In this document: positions 20,231 through 28,618 of the stretch, one piece after another
Layout of the letters: each line of letters begins with the position of its first letter
How positions within the stretch are numbered: position 1 is the stretch's first letter
Origin: Micromonospora sp. C28SCA-DRY-2
GTDB taxonomy: Bacteria; Actinomycetota; Actinomycetes; Mycobacteriales; Micromonosporaceae
Reading direction: 5' to 3'
Length of the DNA stretch: 64,000 nucleotides
Assembly (NCBI RefSeq): GCF_030519475.1
Contig: NZ_JAUMKD010000004.1
Location: 149,501 to 213,500, forward strand
Notes under the pieces: model-generated
Databases searched by the model: none
The model's input: only the letters and a program-made list of their open reading frames with translations
What the model was told of the DNA's origin: nothing
Position numbers and translations under genes: made by a program

Positions 20231-20704
20231 GTGACCGTGACCTGGCGACACCTGCCCGCGCCCGCCCGTGAGATCGCCGTCGCGGCCGCCGAGGCGGTCG
20301 ACGCCGCCCGGGCCCGCGACGCGGAGGTCTACGAGACGTCCGTCGGGCGGCTGGCCGGGGCCGAGCGGTCGGGTCTCGTGCTCGGCGCGGTGGTCCGGCT
20401 GCTGCTGGAGGAGACCCACCCGGACGGTCTGACCGGCGACGACGTCCGCCAGGTGCTCGAACGCTGCGTCCGGTCCGCCGCCGGCTGGCGGCCGGACGTC
20501 GACCCGCACGTGGTGCTGGTGCTGCTCGCCGGTGCGCTCGGCGTGTACGACCCGGGCGACGACGACAACCCGCCCGACCCGGCGGCCGTCGCCCGGCACG
20601 CGCCGCTGCTCGTCGCGGACCTGCTGGCGGCCACCGGCCGCCCGCTCGACGGCTACCTGACCGCCGCGTTCGCCGAGATCGAGCGCACCGAGCGCCACGA
20701 CTGA
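20231..20704 (+). CDS. Conserved hypothetical protein, all-helical
   Basis: A 157-aa soluble protein of unknown function. It appears almost wholly alpha-helical, with Ala-rich helices (EIAVAAAEAVDAARARDAE) and an Asp-rich loop (GVYDPGDDDNPPDP, about residues 106-119). No catalytic motif or signal peptide is visible. The start is GTG 20231, with CATGCT six bases before it; ATG 20210 would place start and promoter in an unusual order. The glycosyltransferase operon follows after 270 bases. Confidence 0.7.
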   Translation: MTVTWRHLPAPAREIAVAAAEAVDAARARDAEVYETSVGRLAGAERSGLVLGAVVRLLLEETHPDGLTGDDVRQVLERCVRSAAGWRPDVDPHVVLVLLAGALGVYDPGDDDNPPDPAAVARHAPLLVADLLAATGRPLDGYLTAAFAEIERTERHD

Positions 20705-20976
20705 CGGCGGCGGGCGCGCGACGCGACCGCGCCGAGCGGCAGGGCGTTCCGCAACCGCACGAGGGCGGCCTGCTCGAGCCGGTGGGGAGCCGGCGTCGAA
20801 CGCGCCGGTGGGCGGCCACGGGCGGGGGTGCTGTTCGACGGCAGCGCCGCGCCCCGGCGAGTACCTGGTCCCCGGCACGTCCCCCGCCGGCAGCGTCTAC
20901 GCTGTCAGCGAGAAGGGCGGATCGTGATCGTGACATCTTGCCGGGCACTGACTCCATGGCTGTCCGGGGTCGGTCG

Positions 20977-22200
20977 ATGAGCGCAATCGCATTCCTCAAC
21001 ATCGCCATGCACGGCCACATCAATCCGACCCTGCCGGTCGTGGCCGAGCTCGTCCGTCGCGGCCATTCCGTCACCTACCACGCGCCGTCCGGCTACGCCG
21101 AGCAGATCGCGGCCACCGGTGCGCGGGTGTTCCGCTACCGCGGGGACGACGTGCCGCTCTCCGGCCCGCCGACGCCGGTCACGGTGATGGAGCAGCTGGC
21201 CCGCACCGCCGTACGCGTGCTGCCCGCCGTCCTCGACGACCTGCGCGGCACCCGGCCCGATCTGATCGTGCACGACTCCCTCTGCCCGTGGGGGCCGGTG
21301 GCCGCCCGGGAACTCGATGTGCCGGCCGCGTCGTCGTTCACCACGTTCGCGTTCAACCGGCAGGTGCCCAGCCCCACCCGCGGCTCCTGGGCGCTGCTGG
21401 CCGCCGCGGCGACCCTGCCCCGCCAGGCCGGGGGGTACCTGAGGTCCCGGTGGGAGCTGCGCCGCCGCTACGACACCCGCGGCGTGCCCCTGGTCGACCT
21501 GGCGAACATCCGTCAGCCGCTCAACCTGGTCTACACCTCGCGGGCGTTCCACCCCGGGGCCGACAGCTTCGACCAGTCCTACCGGTTCGTCGGGCCGAGC
21601 GTCGGGGCCCGCCCGGCCGACTCGTCGTTCCCGGCCGACCGGCTGCGTGACCCGGTGCTGTACGCCTCGCTGGGCACGGTGTTCAAGGCCGATCCACAAC
21701 TGCTGCGCAGCCTCGCCACCGCGCTCGCCCCGCTCGGCGGCACAGTGGTCGTCTCCACCGGGCAGACCGAGCCGGACGCGCTCGGTGCGCTGCCGGCCAA
21801 CGTGATCGCCCAGCGCTCCGTACCGCAGCCGGAGGTGCTGGCCCGCGCGGCGCTGTTCATCACCCACGGCGGGGTGAACAGCGTCAACGAGGCCCTGTAC
21901 GCCGGCGTACCGATGCTGGTGGTCCCGCAGGGCGCGGACCAGTCGTTGGTGGCATCCCGCCTGGTCGAGCTCGACGCCGGCCTCTCGGTACGCACCGAGG
22001 AGGTCGACCCGGAGGTCGTGCGCACGCTGGCCCAGCGTCTGCTCGACGAGCCCCGGTTCCGGGCGGCAGCGCGCACCCTGCGGACCGCCCAGCGGGAGGC
22101 GGGTGGCTACGCCCGCGCCGCCGACGAGCTCGAGCGCTACGCCCGGCGGGCCGGCGCGGGCAGCCGGCCGGTCCCCGCCGACCAGCCGGCACAGGACTGA
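20977..22200 (+). CDS. Macrolide-type (GT1/MGT) glycosyltransferase
   Basis: A 407-aa cytosolic glycosyltransferase of the GT-B fold. The N-terminus FLNIAMHGHINPTLPVVAEL is the acceptor-domain start of the MGT family (H-x-N-P). The C-terminal nucleotide-sugar signature is QRSVPQPEVLARAALFITHG followed by GVNSVNEALYAGVPMLVVPQGADQ. Relatives add glucose to macrolides and inactivate them, or glycosylate other lipophilic compounds. The start is ATG 20977, after GGGGT; ATG 20956 is the alternative. TACGCT at 20898-20903 is a likely -10 box. A membrane protein gene follows after two bases, so it heads a three-gene operon. Confidence 0.9.
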   Translation: MSAIAFLNIAMHGHINPTLPVVAELVRRGHSVTYHAPSGYAEQIAATGARVFRYRGDDVPLSGPPTPVTVMEQLARTAVRVLPAVLDDLRGTRPDLIVHDSLCPWGPVAARELDVPAASSFTTFAFNRQVPSPTRGSWALLAAAATLPRQAGGYLRSRWELRRRYDTRGVPLVDLANIRQPLNLVYTSRAFHPGADSFDQSYRFVGPSVGARPADSSFPADRLRDPVLYASLGTVFKADPQLLRSLATALAPLGGTVVVSTGQTEPDALGALPANVIAQRSVPQPEVLARAALFITHGGVNSVNEALYAGVPMLVVPQGADQSLVASRLVELDAGLSVRTEEVDPEVVRTLAQRLLDEPRFRAAARTLRTAQREAGGYARAADELERYARRAGAGSRPVPADQPAQD

Positions 22201-22202
22201 CC

Positions 22203-22694
22203 GTGACCCCCGCCGTCGCCGTACTGCTGCTGCTCGCCGGCCTGTCCGAGGCCGCCGGACGGCTCCTGCCCGTGGTGGCCCGCCTGCCCGGCGCGTCCCG
22301 CGTCCGGGTGGTCGGGTTGATGCTGGCCGGCGCCGTCGTCGACGGCGCGGTGTTCGCGCTCTGGCCGCTGTCCGCCTGGACCCTGGCCGAGTTGGCGCTG
22401 GCGCCCGCACCGTCCGACGAGTCGGCGCTGGTCTGGACCCCGGGCCTGGCCGCCCCGCTGCTGCTCGCCGCCGTACTCGCGTTCCCACTGCTCGGCCCGC
22501 TGCTGCACCTGCTGCTCATGGTGGGCGTGGGCACCGGCCTCGCCGCCGCGCTCGCCACGACGACCGGGCTCGGCTGGTGGGACGCGGCCGGCTGCGTGGC
22601 TCTCGCGGGAGTCGCGTTGGGTACCGCCGTCGAGGGCGTCCGACGCCTGGTCGTGCGGCTGAACACGAGACGAGCCCCGGAGCCCCTCACATGA
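22203..22694 (+). CDS. Four-helix integral membrane protein, unknown function
   Basis: A 163-aa protein with four hydrophobic segments at about residues 2-24, 32-55, 75-105 and 112-145, and a short basic C-terminus (RRLVVRLNTRRAPEP). I do not recognise a family. It starts with GTG two bases after the glycosyltransferase stop, and its own stop overlaps the next start (ATGA at 22691-22694). Translation of all three genes is therefore probably coupled, and the proteins are likely to work together at the membrane. Confidence 0.75.
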   Translation: MTPAVAVLLLLAGLSEAAGRLLPVVARLPGASRVRVVGLMLAGAVVDGAVFALWPLSAWTLAELALAPAPSDESALVWTPGLAAPLLLAAVLAFPLLGPLLHLLLMVGVGTGLAAALATTTGLGWWDAAGCVALAGVALGTAVEGVRRLVVRLNTRRAPEPLT

Positions 22695-23635
22695 TCGAGT
22701 TCGCGCTCCTGCTGCTGCTCGGCGGGATCGGACCGGTCCTGATCGCCGAGGCCCTGCTCGCCCGCTACGAGGTGCTGGCCTACGCCGCGGGCTGGCGGAC
22801 GCCCACCACCGCGCTGCCCCGGGGCATGCCCCACGCCCGGGGCGCGGACCCGGACCGTCCTCCGGACGCCTACCTGGTCTATCTGGACGGCATCGGGAAA
22901 CGCCGCTTCCACGACACCCGGGACGGCGGCCGGCTGGTCAAGTCCCTGATCGCGGCGGCGCCCGAGCTGCGGGTGCTGGGCCAGGTGCAGCCCTACTCTC
23001 CGCTGGCGCATCCGCTCGCCGACCGGCCGGTGTGGAGATGGCTGCGCCGCCACATCGGGCTGGTGCTCTTCCTGCACAACGTGGTGCAGATCTTCGTCGC
23101 CGCCGACCGCCGGTACCGGCCGCTGTACAACCGCGCCGTCGGCGGGCAGATCGCCACCCAGCTCCGGCTCGCCGGTTACCAGCGGGACAGCGGCATCCCC
23201 GTGGTGCTGCTCTGTTACAGCGGTGGCGCCCAGGTCGCCACCGGCGCGGTGAACGAACTCTGGTCCGAGCTGCGCTGCCCGCTCTGGCTGATCACGCTCG
23301 GCGGGTTCCACAACGGAGCCAACGACATCACCCACGCCGAGCGGCTCTGCCAGCTCACCAGTGCCGGTGACCGGATCGAGCGGGTCGGCGCCTGGCTCTT
23401 TCCGCAGCGGTGGCGGCTGTTCCGCTGGAGCGGATGGAACCGGGCCGAGCGCGCCGGGAAGATCACGGTGCACCGGCTCGACCCGGCCACCCACGTCGGC
23501 CCCCGCAGCTACATCAGCCCGGAGGCGAAGCTGCCCGATGGCCGCAGCCACCTCGACCGGACCGCCGACACGGTGATCGGGTTGATCCGGGACCGCCTCG
23601 GCCGGACCGCGGAACCCGACGGCCCGCTGCCCTGA
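22691..23635 (+). CDS. Membrane-tethered alpha/beta-hydrolase-like protein
   Basis: A 314-aa protein. Residues 2-24 (IEFALLLLLGGIGPVLIAEALL) form an N-terminal membrane anchor. The soluble part has YLVYLDGIGKRRF (early strand) and VVLLCYSGGAQVATGAV, a G-x-S-x-G-like nucleophile elbow in which Cys replaces the first Gly (C-Y-S-G-G). LWLITLGGFHNGAN follows, and a possible catalytic His lies at THVGPRSYIS. A lipase or esterase role is inferred, not proven. It closes the glycosyltransferase operon and is followed by a strong terminator hairpin. Confidence 0.7.
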   Translation: MIEFALLLLLGGIGPVLIAEALLARYEVLAYAAGWRTPTTALPRGMPHARGADPDRPPDAYLVYLDGIGKRRFHDTRDGGRLVKSLIAAAPELRVLGQVQPYSPLAHPLADRPVWRWLRRHIGLVLFLHNVVQIFVAADRRYRPLYNRAVGGQIATQLRLAGYQRDSGIPVVLLCYSGGAQVATGAVNELWSELRCPLWLITLGGFHNGANDITHAERLCQLTSAGDRIERVGAWLFPQRWRLFRWSGWNRAERAGKITVHRLDPATHVGPRSYISPEAKLPDGRSHLDRTADTVIGLIRDRLGRTAEPDGPLP

Positions 23636-23682
23636 CCGGCCAGGTGCCGCGCGCGACGCGCCCCCGAAGCGGAGGGAGCGTG

Positions 23683-23715
23683 CCGGGGACCGCACGCGGT
23701 ACGTGCGGTCCCCGG
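23683..23715 (+). terminator. Terminator of the glycosyltransferase operon
   Basis: A perfect 14-bp stem, CCGGGGACCGCACG paired with CGTGCGGTCCCCGG, with a five-base loop, starts 47 bases after the stop codon of the last gene. Confidence 0.85.
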
Positions 23716-23955
23716 GTGTCAGCTGGTCACAGTTGCTTGGCCCGCTCCGGTGCCGGTGCCGTCGGGGTCACCGCCGACGGGTCCGCCGGGGCGGCGCCCC
23801 GCGCCGCCGAAGCGGCTCCCCCCTGCGGTGGGCGGCGGTGTCTCCTCGGCAGGTACTCCAAGATCGAGAGCAAGATCCTGCCACGGCGGCGGAAACACCC
23901 CCCACCTCTGCCGAGGGGCGCAGGCGGACGATGCGCGGTGATCGCCGGAAACGAA
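23716..23955. other. Intergenic DNA with a weak inverted repeat
   Basis: No gene is supported. CCTCGGCAG (23844-23852) pairs with CTGCCGAGG (23908-23916) around the text CAAGATCGAGAGCAAGATCC, which again carries the AAGATC core of the repeat family seen elsewhere in the window. Confidence 0.4.
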
Positions 23956-23983
23956 TCAAGGCCCCTCCGTGGAGGGGCCTTGA
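23956..23983 (-). terminator. Terminator of tRNA-Pro
   Basis: A perfect 13-bp hairpin, TCAAGGCCCCTCC / GGAGGGGCCTTGA, with a two-base loop, lies 17 bases beyond the 3' end of the tRNA on its strand. It is the classical position for a tRNA terminator. Confidence 0.9.
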
Positions 23984-24000
23984 CCTGCTGTTACCTCTGG

Positions 24001-24074
<74 letters not shown>

Positions 24075-24159
24075 AGGCGTGCCGACAAATAGTAGCCCAC
24101 CCGCTCCGACGGTCAAACTCGGTACCCCCACCGCCGCCCGGCCGCCTCGGGAACGGTGG

Positions 24160-24235
24160 AGATCCGCACAACTCCCGGATATGGCGGCCTCACCAGGCCC
24201 CGGACACCCCTACGTCCCGGAAGTTGCGCGGATCT
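24160..24235. repeat. Long inverted repeat (GATC family, copy C)
   Basis: AGATCCGCACAACTCCCGG (24160-24178) pairs with CCGGAAGTTGCGCGGATCT (24217-24235) with two mismatches. The last bases extend to GGATCTTG. It lies downstream of the minus-strand metallophosphoesterase gene and upstream of the tRNA, so it may be a terminator for the former. Confidence 0.7.
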
Positions 24236-24243
24236 TGGGCCGC

Positions 24244-24319
24244 CGAGGCCGACCCGGGCGCGCGAGGCCGACCCGGGCGCGCGAGGCCGACCCGGGCCGC
24301 CGAGGCCGACCCGGGTCGG
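24244..24319. repeat. Four 19-bp tandem repeats
   Basis: The unit CGAGGCCGACCCGGGCGCG starts at 24244, 24263, 24282 and 24301, exactly 19 bases apart. Copies 1 and 2 are identical over the whole unit; copies 3 and 4 differ only in the last four bases. It lies just beyond the stop of the metallophosphoesterase gene. A 19-base period would shift the frame if translated, so it is probably non-coding. Confidence 0.9.
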
Positions 24320-24329
24320 GGGCGGGCGG

Positions 24330-25223
24330 TCAGCGGGGGATGAGGGTGAGGACGCTGGCCTCGGGCGGGCAGGCGAACCGGACCGGGGCGGTGGGGTGCG
24401 TACCGAGGCCGGCGGAGACGTGCAGCCAGGCGTCCGAGTCCGGCCACCGGTGCAGGCCCCGGGCCATCGACCGGGGCAGCCCGCAGTTGGTCACCAGCGC
24501 GCCGAAGCCCGGCACGCAGACCTGGCCGCCGTGGGTGTGCCCGGCGAGCAGCAGCCCGAAGCCGTCGGCGGCCATCTGGTCGAGCACCCTGGGCTCGGGC
24601 GAGTGGCTGAGCGCGATCGACAGGTCGGCCGAGGGGGAGACCGGGCCGGCCACCGCGGCGTAGTCGTCCCGCTCGATGTGCGGATCGTCGACGCCGGCCA
24701 GCTCGACGACCCGGCCGCCGGCCTTGATCGTCGTCCGGGCGTTGTTCAGGTCCACCCAGCCGGCGCCGGCGAGCACCTCGCGCAGTTCCTCGTGCGGCAG
24801 TTCGACACCCTCGGTGTACTCCCGGTCGGACAGGAAGTAGGTGAACGGGTTCTTCCAGACCGGGCCGGTGTAGTCGTTGGAGCCGAAGACGAAGGCGCCC
24901 GGGTAGTCGAGCAGCGGTTGCAGCGCCCGGAGCACCCCCGGCACGGCATCCGGGTGCGCCATGTTGTCCCCGGTCACCACCACCAGGTCGGGGTCGAGGG
25001 CGGCCAGCGAGGCCACCCAGCGCTGCTTGCGGGCCTGGGCGGGCATCATGTGCAGGTCCGACAGGTGCAGCACGCGCAGCGGCTCGGCGTCGGCCGGCAG
25101 CACCGGCACGTCGTACCGCCGCAGGGTGAACATGTTGCGCTCGACGAGCGACGCGTAGGCCAGGGCGGCCCCGCCCACCGCGGCGGTTCCGGCCGCGAGC
25201 CGGAATAGTGTGCGCTTTCGCAT
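24330..25223 (-). CDS. Membrane-anchored metallophosphoesterase (YkuE/Rv3683-like)
   Basis: A 297-aa calcineurin-type phosphoesterase. An N-terminal anchor (RTLFRLAAGTAAVGGAALAYASL, residues 4-26) should hold it in the membrane. Metal ligands are in HLSDLHMMP, VVTGDNMAH, VFGSNDYTG (where GNHD is usual, N-D kept), ALSHSPE and LLAGHTHGGQV. Relatives act on UDP-sugar or phospholipid substrates; the natural substrate is unknown. A homologue sits beside ponA2 in mycobacteria, which supports a cell-envelope role. TACCCT ends seven bases before ATG 25223, so the mRNA is probably leaderless. Confidence 0.9.
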   Translation of the reverse strand: MRKRTLFRLAAGTAAVGGAALAYASLVERNMFTLRRYDVPVLPADAEPLRVLHLSDLHMMPAQARKQRWVASLAALDPDLVVVTGDNMAHPDAVPGVLRALQPLLDYPGAFVFGSNDYTGPVWKNPFTYFLSDREYTEGVELPHEELREVLAGAGWVDLNNARTTIKAGGRVVELAGVDDPHIERDDYAAVAGPVSPSADLSIALSHSPEPRVLDQMAADGFGLLLAGHTHGGQVCVPGFGALVTNCGLPRSMARGLHRWPDSDAWLHVSAGLGTHPTAPVRFACPPEASVLTLIPR

Positions 25224-25230
25224 GGCGTTC

Positions 25231-25240
25231 AGGGTAGTTT
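25231..25240. promoter_or_regulatory. Overlapping face-to-face -10 boxes
   Basis: AGGGTAGTTT holds TACCCT for the minus-strand metallophosphoesterase (25236 to 25231, seven bases before its ATG) and TAGTTT for yqeY (25235-25240, eight bases before its ATG). The two boxes share the central TA, so polymerase could use only one at a time. Confidence 0.6.
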
Positions 25241-25248
25241 GACCGTCC

Positions 25249-25704
25249 ATGAGCACGCTGAAGGACCGTCTCACCGCCGACATGCGCGCCGCCCTGAAGG
25301 CGCGCGACGAGCTGACCACCTCGACGCTGCGGATGGCCCTGGCGGCCGTCGGCACCGCCGAGGTCGCCGGCAAGGCCAAGCGGGACCTCACCGACGACGA
25401 GGTGCTCGCGGTGCTGACCAAGGAGGCGAAGAAGCGGCGCGAGGCCGCGACCGCCTTCGCCGACGCGGGCCGCACCGACCAGGCCGCCAAGGAGACCGCC
25501 GAGGGCGAGGTGCTGGAGCGCTACCTGCCCAAGCAGCTCTCCGATGAGGAGCTGGCCGAGCTGGTCGCGGGGGCGCTCGCCGCGGGCGGGTTCACCGGCA
25601 AGGCGCAGATGGGCCCGGCCATGAAGGCGGCCCAGGGCGCGGTGGCCGGCCGGGCCGAGGGGGGCCGGGTCGCCGCCGAGGTACGCCGGCAGCTCGGCCT
25701 CTGA
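25249..25704 (+). CDS. GatB/YqeY domain protein
   Basis: A 151-aa soluble protein matching the stand-alone YqeY family over its full length: STLKDRLTADMRAALKARDE at the start, EVLERYLPKQLSDEELAELV in the middle and a C-terminal tail (MGPAMKAAQG...GRVAAEVRRQL). The domain is homologous to the tail of GatB, which binds tRNA in the Asp/Glu-tRNA amidotransferase. The free-standing protein's job is not settled. The ATG has a TAGTTT box eight bases upstream and no ribosome-binding site. Confidence 0.92.
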   Translation: MSTLKDRLTADMRAALKARDELTTSTLRMALAAVGTAEVAGKAKRDLTDDEVLAVLTKEAKKRREAATAFADAGRTDQAAKETAEGEVLERYLPKQLSDEELAELVAGALAAGGFTGKAQMGPAMKAAQGAVAGRAEGGRVAAEVRRQLGL

Positions 25705-25734
25705 TCCCGCCGGCTCCGGCCGGCGTACGCGAAA

Positions 25735-25767
25735 ACGGGCGGGCACCCGCGTGGGGTGCCCGCCCGT
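25735..25767. terminator. Two-way terminator between yqeY and the PBP gene
   Basis: A perfect 14-bp stem, ACGGGCGGGCACCC / GGGTGCCCGCCCGT, with a five-base loop, lies midway between convergent stops. A-rich sequence on its left flank supports use on the minus strand. Confidence 0.88.
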
Positions 25768-25782
25768 CGTCGTGTCGAGGGA

Positions 25783-28224
25783 TCAGCCTCGGGATCGACC
25801 CGGTGGCCGGCCCGGGTTGGGCGGCTGGCCACCGGGGTTGCCCGTCGTGGCGCCACCGCCGCCGCTGCTGACCTGGATGGTGACCACGCCACCCTTGATG
25901 GTCCGGCCGTCCGGGCTGGTGCCGGCGGCGGTGCCCGGCGGGCAGCTGGAGGGCACCTTGACGTCGGAGACGACCGCGTCGAAGCCGGCGCCCTCGATCC
26001 GGTTCTTCGCCGTCTCGACCGGCTGGCACTTGACGTTCGGGATGGAGCGCTGGTCACCCTCGGAGATCTTCTTGCCGGGCGGCTCGAAGTCGATCCGGGG
26101 CTTGCCCTTCATCGCGTCCCGCAGCGTCTCGTAGACCGGCGGGTTGATGCCGTTGGGCACGTTGTGCCCCATCTTGACGTTGGTCTGCGGCCAGTCCGGG
26201 TCGGCCATGATGCCGGCCACCGCGTACTGCTTGGTCATCGCGACCAGCGCGGCGCTCTTCTCCGAGTCGGTGGTGCCGGACTTGCCGGCCACCGGCGCCT
26301 TGACGATGCCCCTCACGTTGGCCGCCGTCCGGCTGCCGCCGCAACTGCCGTTGGCCGGGTTGTCACCGACCGGGCAGCGGGCGGCGTCCACCGCGGCCCG
26401 GGCCACGTCGGTGCTGATCCGCTTCTCGCAGCGCGGGTTGGCGATGTCCAGCTTCTTGCCCTCCGGGTCCCGGATCTCCTGCACCGGGATCGGCTCGCAG
26501 TACTTGCCGTCCGCGGCCAGGGTGGCGTACGCGTTGGCCAGGTCCAGCGGGGTGGTCTGCGAGACGCCCAGGGTGAAGGCGCCCCAGTCGTGCGCGTAGT
26601 CCTTGTTGCTGGCGAAGCGGGCGTCGTTGCTGGCCCGGAACTGGATGCCGAGCCGCTTGGCCACGTCGACCACGTTCTCCGCGCCGACCTGCTGCTGCAA
26701 CGGCACGAAGTAGGTGTTGATCGAGGCGCTGAACGCGGTCCACATGTTCTGCGGGCCGCCGGCCTTCTTGCCCGAGTTGGTCGGGCAGTAGAGGTTGGTG
26801 CCCGGGCAGGCGGCCGGGCTGCTGCTGCTGATGATGTACTCGGACCGGAACGTCTGCGGGGCGTTGTAGCTGTAGCTGAGCGGGATGCCCTTCTCCAGCG
26901 CGGCCACGATGGTGAAGATCTTGAAGGTCGAGCCGGCCTGGTACCCGGTGATGCCGTCGCCGCCGGTCAGCAGCGGGTTGACGGTGTTCGGGTAGTTGCC
27001 GCGCTTGCCCTTCTTGCGCTGCTTCGGGTCGCTGTGCGGCTTGTTGGCCGGCTTCTTCGGGTCGTCCAGCTTGAAGTTGCGGTTCACCGCCAGCGCCCGG
27101 ACCCGGCCGGTGCCCGGCTCGACCACCGCGACCATGGCGGCTTCCTTGGCGGTCTCCTTCTTGGCCCTGCGGACCGCCTTGTCGGCCGCGCGCTGCGCGT
27201 CCGGGTCGAGCGTGGTGACGATGTGGTAGCCGCCGCTCTTGAGCCGCCGCTCCCGGTCGTACGAGGTCGAGCCGAACGTCTCCTGCTGCATCCACCAGCG
27301 GTAGAGGTAGTCGCAGAAGAAGCCCCAGCCCTTCTCGGCGGTGTCGACGCAGCCGTTCGGGGTGCGCTTGTCCTTGACCACCAGCTTGGTCGCCTTGGCG
27401 GCGTCCGCCTCCTGGCGGGTGATCGCGCCGATCTCGAACATGTTCTCGATGACGTAGTTGCGCCGGTCGACGGCGAGCGGGTAGCCGCTCTTGGTGGTCG
27501 GGTCGAAGGAGCTGGGCGCCTTCACCATGCCGGCCAGCATCGCCGCTTCCTCGATCTTCAGGTTCTTCGGCGGCTTGCCGAAGTAGACCTGACTCGCGGC
27601 GTAGACGCCGTACGCGCCGTTGCCGAAGGCGGCGATGTTGAGGTAGCGCTCCAGGATCTCGTCCTTGGAGAGCTCCTTGTCGATCTGGAGGGCGTAGCGC
27701 ATCTCGCGCAGCTTGCGGGCGCTGGTGTCCTCGGTCGCGGCGACCACGTCGGCCGGGTGGGTGGCCGAGTACGCGATGGCCAGCCGGACGTACTGCATCG
27801 TCAGCGTGGAGGCGCCCTGCCGGTCGGCGCCCGCGTTCTGGTTGTTGACGAAGGCACGGGCGACGCCGTTGAGGTCGACGCCGTTGTGCTTGTAGAAGTC
27901 GTGGTCCTCGGCCGCGATGATGGCCTTCTGCATGACCGGCGAGATGTCGGCGAGCTTCACGTCGCGCCGGTTCTCGTCGTACATGGTGGCGAGCTGCGTC
28001 TTGCCGTCGGCCGCGTAGAGGTAGCTGATCTGCGGCGCGCGGGCCACCGTCAGCTCCTTGGGCAGCGCGCCGAACGTCTCGGCGCCGGCCTTGGCGGCCA
28101 GCCCGGACATCGCCACCGCGGGGAAGGCCGCCGCCGCGACGACCACGCCGGCCAACAGGCCGCAGATCAGCAGCGATGCGGCGTTGGTCAGCACATTGTG
28201 GTCACGTTTCCGCATCCAGGTCAC
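25783..28224 (-). CDS. Class A penicillin-binding protein with PASTA domain (PonA2-like)
   Basis: An 813-aa bifunctional peptidoglycan synthase. A short cytosolic start and one membrane helix (about residues 16-40) lead to the GT51 glycosyltransferase domain (AAEDHDFYKHNGVD, GASTLTMQYVR, ERYLNIAAFG). The transpeptidase domain has STFK (about residue 430), SIN (about 500) and KSGT (about 645). One PASTA domain (IPNVKCQPVETAKNRIEGAG) and a Gly/Pro tail follow. GTG 28224 was chosen because TACCCT ends exactly six bases upstream; ATG 28215 in the same frame is the alternative. It is divergent from wblA, as ponA2 is from whiB4 in mycobacteria. Confidence 0.93.
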   Translation of the reverse strand: MTWMRKRDHNVLTNAASLLICGLLAGVVVAAAAFPAVAMSGLAAKAGAETFGALPKELTVARAPQISYLYAADGKTQLATMYDENRRDVKLADISPVMQKAIIAAEDHDFYKHNGVDLNGVARAFVNNQNAGADRQGASTLTMQYVRLAIAYSATHPADVVAATEDTSARKLREMRYALQIDKELSKDEILERYLNIAAFGNGAYGVYAASQVYFGKPPKNLKIEEAAMLAGMVKAPSSFDPTTKSGYPLAVDRRNYVIENMFEIGAITRQEADAAKATKLVVKDKRTPNGCVDTAEKGWGFFCDYLYRWWMQQETFGSTSYDRERRLKSGGYHIVTTLDPDAQRAADKAVRRAKKETAKEAAMVAVVEPGTGRVRALAVNRNFKLDDPKKPANKPHSDPKQRKKGKRGNYPNTVNPLLTGGDGITGYQAGSTFKIFTIVAALEKGIPLSYSYNAPQTFRSEYIISSSSPAACPGTNLYCPTNSGKKAGGPQNMWTAFSASINTYFVPLQQQVGAENVVDVAKRLGIQFRASNDARFASNKDYAHDWGAFTLGVSQTTPLDLANAYATLAADGKYCEPIPVQEIRDPEGKKLDIANPRCEKRISTDVARAAVDAARCPVGDNPANGSCGGSRTAANVRGIVKAPVAGKSGTTDSEKSAALVAMTKQYAVAGIMADPDWPQTNVKMGHNVPNGINPPVYETLRDAMKGKPRIDFEPPGKKISEGDQRSIPNVKCQPVETAKNRIEGAGFDAVVSDVKVPSSCPPGTAAGTSPDGRTIKGGVVTIQVSSGGGGATTGNPGGQPPNPGRPPGRSRG

Positions 28225-28618
28225 CTCGACAGGGTACGCGAACAGGTAACGAGGGGCGCTGGGGCGTTCTTTCCCCATTTCCTGCGCGCGCCGACCTCGT
28301 TGTGCTAAACGCACGACCCCTGGTGCGTGGTTGCGTGAACCCGGCGCCGAGTCTCCTCCATTCGGGGGACGGCCGCAGCGTTTTCACGTACTGGGGAGGG
28401 GTAAGCGCCGGTCGAGAGCCCGGGAAGCCGGGAGTGTCCGGAATGATGGATTTAGCCGACAACGTTGCGTAATCGGGCGACTACAGAGCATGATGGGGGC
28501 GGCGACAGCGCCACATGTCGTCCGTGCCGCCTTGGGGAAGGCAGGCCCGGGCGATCGGGGGGAATTGCCGGCTGGTCCGCACGACGTCGGTAGGTACTGC
28601 AAGGGGGGACGTGTACAC
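28216..28618. other. Long promoter region between the PBP gene and wblA
   Basis: About 400 bases hold no supported gene. The minus side has AGGGTA (28231-28236), the -10 box of the PBP gene. On the plus side TTGCGT (28465-28470) and CATGAT (28489-28494), 18 bases apart, are a weak promoter candidate that would leave a leader of about 118 bases before wblA. Long upstream regions are usual for developmentally controlled whi-type genes. Confidence 0.45.

Noticed and set aside
20977-23635. Part of a natural-product gene cluster
   Set aside because: No polyketide, peptide synthetase, terpene or tailoring genes are nearby; the trio ends in a strong terminator and is flanked by housekeeping genes.
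24244-24319. CRISPR array
   Set aside because: The 19-bp units are directly adjacent without spacers, and no cas gene is present in the window.
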